Below, piece by piece: positions 62,827 to 64,000 of a stretch of 64,000 nt of DNA (positions within the stretch are counted from its first letter, which is position 1; each line of letters starts with the position of its first letter). The stretch spans positions 1 through 64,000 of the forward strand of contig DJUX01000030.1 of NCBI GenBank assembly GCA_002440665.1. The letters are read 5' to 3'. The DNA is from Dechloromonas sp. UBA6271 (GTDB lineage Bacteria; Pseudomonadota; Gammaproteobacteria; Burkholderiales; Rhodocyclaceae). The notes under the pieces are model-generated. The model was not told the origin of the DNA and did no database searches. It saw only the letters and a list, made by a program, of their open reading frames with translations. The position numbers and the translations under genes were made by a program.

Positions 62827-63582
62827 TCAGCCTCCGGTAAAGCGGCGGATCAGGGGAAAATACCAGCGATAGGGCAGGTGGGCGATCAGCTTCATGACCA
62901 GCGTGAAGCGCTTCGGGAAATGGATTTCGAAATTTGCCTTCCGGAAGCCGTCGACCGCAGCAGATGCCGCCTGTTCCGGGGTCAGCAGCGCTGGCATCGC
63001 GAAATCGTTCTGCGCCGTCAGTTGCGTCGCGACGAAGCCGGGGTTGATCACCCAGACGCCGATGCCCTGCGCCGCCAGGTCGAGGTGCAACACTTCGGCG
63101 AAATGGATCAGCGCCGCCTTGCCCGGCCCATAGCACAGCGCCTTGGGCAGGCCGCGATAGCCGGCGACGCTGGCAACGAAGGCGATGCCGCCGCCCGGCT
63201 GCAGATCGCCCAGCACGGTCGTGGCGAGGCGCATGGCGCCATTGAAATTGACGGCAACGACCTGCTCGGCGACCGCCAGGTCGAAGTTGCCGGCGCGCAT
63301 CGGCACGTAGTCACCAGCCAGATAGACGACCAGGTCAACGCCGCCCCAGGCAGCCAGCAATCCCTTGCGGGCCGCCGCCAGGCTCACCGTGTCGGTCGCA
63401 TCACAAGGCAGCAGCAGCGCGTCGGCGATGGCGAGCGCCTTCAGCTTGCCGCCGTTGCGCGCCGACAGCGCCAGCCGCGCGCCGCGCCGCGCCAGTTCCT
63501 GCGCCATGGCCGCGCCGATGCCGGCCGACGCTCCGACCAGCCAGACACGCTTGCCGCGCCAGTCGGCGATCTTCGGGTTCAT
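62827..63582 (-). CDS. Short-chain dehydrogenase/reductase
   Basis: 251 residues from the ATG at 63580-63582, which overlaps the DUF3833 stop. NAD(P) motif GASAGIGAAMAQEL, VYLAGDY, Ser in VASVAGYRG and YGPGK as the YxxxK pair at about 158-162. It oxidises or reduces an unknown alcohol or ketone. The SnoaL-SDR-DUF3833 set recurs in proteobacterial genomes near photolyase and cyclopropane fatty-acid synthase genes (family knowledge). Confidence 0.88.
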   Translation of the reverse strand: MNPKIADWRGKRVWLVGASAGIGAAMAQELARRGARLALSARNGGKLKALAIADALLLPCDATDTVSLAAARKGLLAAWGGVDLVVYLAGDYVPMRAGNFDLAVAEQVVAVNFNGAMRLATTVLGDLQPGGGIAFVASVAGYRGLPKALCYGPGKAALIHFAEVLHLDLAAQGIGVWVINPGFVATQLTAQNDFAMPALLTPEQAASAAVDGFRKANFEIHFPKRFTLVMKLIAHLPYRWYFPLIRRFTGG

Positions 63583-64000
63583 CGCTTGACGAAGGTCAGC
63601 GTCACTTCGCCGAGATTGAAGCCCCATTTCGACATGTAGGAACGGTTCATCATCACCTTGTCGTCCATCAGGAACATCCAGTCGTCGAAATCGACGTGAT
63701 AAACCTTGCCATCCACCGGCAGGGCAAGCACGTAGCGCCAGCGCAGCGCATTGCCGGACACTTCGCCGATGGCCTCGCCGACGACATCATCGGCCGTGCC
63801 GCGATACTTGCCGTCGGGCTGCCGGGTCAGCGTCCATACCCGGCGCGAGGTCGTGCCGTCTGACCACTTGAAATTCTCGTCGAGGACGCCGGTATCGCCT
63901 TGCCATTTGGCGTCGATGACGACGTGGAAGCGCTTCTTCACCTCGCCCGAGCGCCCCTGGAACATGCCCCAGGCGTCCAGCGTCCCGTTCAGGTATTGCT
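63579..64000 (-). CDS. DUF3833 domain protein, 3' part (runs off right edge)
   Basis: The last about 140 residues are present; the start is beyond base 64000. The segment LNGTLDAWGMFQGRSGEVKKRF, then LDENFKWSDGTTSRRVWTLTRQ and GTADDVVGEAIGEVSGNALRWRYVLALPVDGKVYHVDFDDWMFLMDD matches DUF3833, usually a lipoprotein. Its stop overlaps the SDR ATG. Confidence 0.88.
   Translation of the reverse strand, partial: QYLNGTLDAWGMFQGRSGEVKKRFHVVIDAKWQGDTGVLDENFKWSDGTTSRRVWTLTRQPDGKYRGTADDVVGEAIGEVSGNALRWRYVLALPVDGKVYHVDFDDWMFLMDDKVMMNRSYMSKWGFNLGEVTLTFVKR

Overview
The window comes from a GC-rich betaproteobacterium, most likely a member of the Rhodocyclales (Dechloromonas/Azonexus type). The evidence is the gene order rpe-gph-trpE, a complete dcw cluster followed by lpxC and secA, a napDABC periplasmic nitrate reductase operon, and very dense coding with frequent ATGA overlaps. 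I see no prophage, insertion sequence, CRISPR array, tRNA or rRNA gene.

Layout. 1-4.5 kb: 5' part of a GltI-like amino-acid binding protein, then an rpe-gph-trpL-trpE operon (minus strand) diverging from apaG and a methyltransferase. 4.5-11.2 kb: AI-2E family permease, argJ, secA, an M23 peptidase diverging from a DciA-like protein, and a small membrane protein. 11.2-28.7 kb: lpxC, ftsZ, ftsA, ftsQ, ddl, murC, murG, ftsW, murD, mraY, murF, murE, ftsI, ftsL, rsmH and mraZ, all on the minus strand and nearly all overlapping or touching, driven by a recognisable mraZ promoter with three 10-bp MraZ-type boxes. 29-31.7 kb: dsbC, a UbiH-type hydroxylase, a small hypothetical gene and the HU gene. 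31.8-35.8 kb: napDABC with an FNR-like site. 35.9-38.3 kb: ahpC-ahpF with an OxyR-type site. 38.3-41.1 kb: a four-gene operon (secreted-repeat lipoprotein, ECF sigma, anti-sigma, catalase-like peroxidase). 41.1-48.5 kb: a methyltransferase, an outer-membrane porin-like protein, a 1,342-residue Pls/PosA-like NRPS and its overlapping phosphopantetheinyl transferase. 48.5-48.9 kb: RNase P RNA. 49-64 kb: transglutaminase-like protein, second IF-1, Lrp-type regulator diverging from leuA, a set of small lipoproteins, DUF3025, pyrC, the rsmI/yraN/gmhA/dolP neighbourhood (with a secreted HIRAN protein inserted), a K+ channel with double RCK domains, an FMN reductase, and a SnoaL-SDR-DUF3833 operon that runs off the right edge.

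Main discoveries. (1) A short motif, GTYGACCGCARC, occurs 18 times (19 with one variant) in 64 kb, on both strands. In genes it is read in several different frames, and all four intergenic copies carry the extended form GTYGACCGCAACAG and lie next to stem-loops or terminators. This is the behaviour of a DNA-level element such as a DNA-uptake-like sequence. (2) An unannotated-type 18-codon trp leader peptide with four Trp codons lies between gph and trpE and overlaps the gph stop. (3) A Pls/PosA-like NRPS is coupled by a GTGA overlap to a dedicated PPTase and sits next to a porin-like gene. (4) Two adjacent but separate oxidative-stress circuits are present: OxyR-type ahpCF and an ECF-controlled peroxidase operon.
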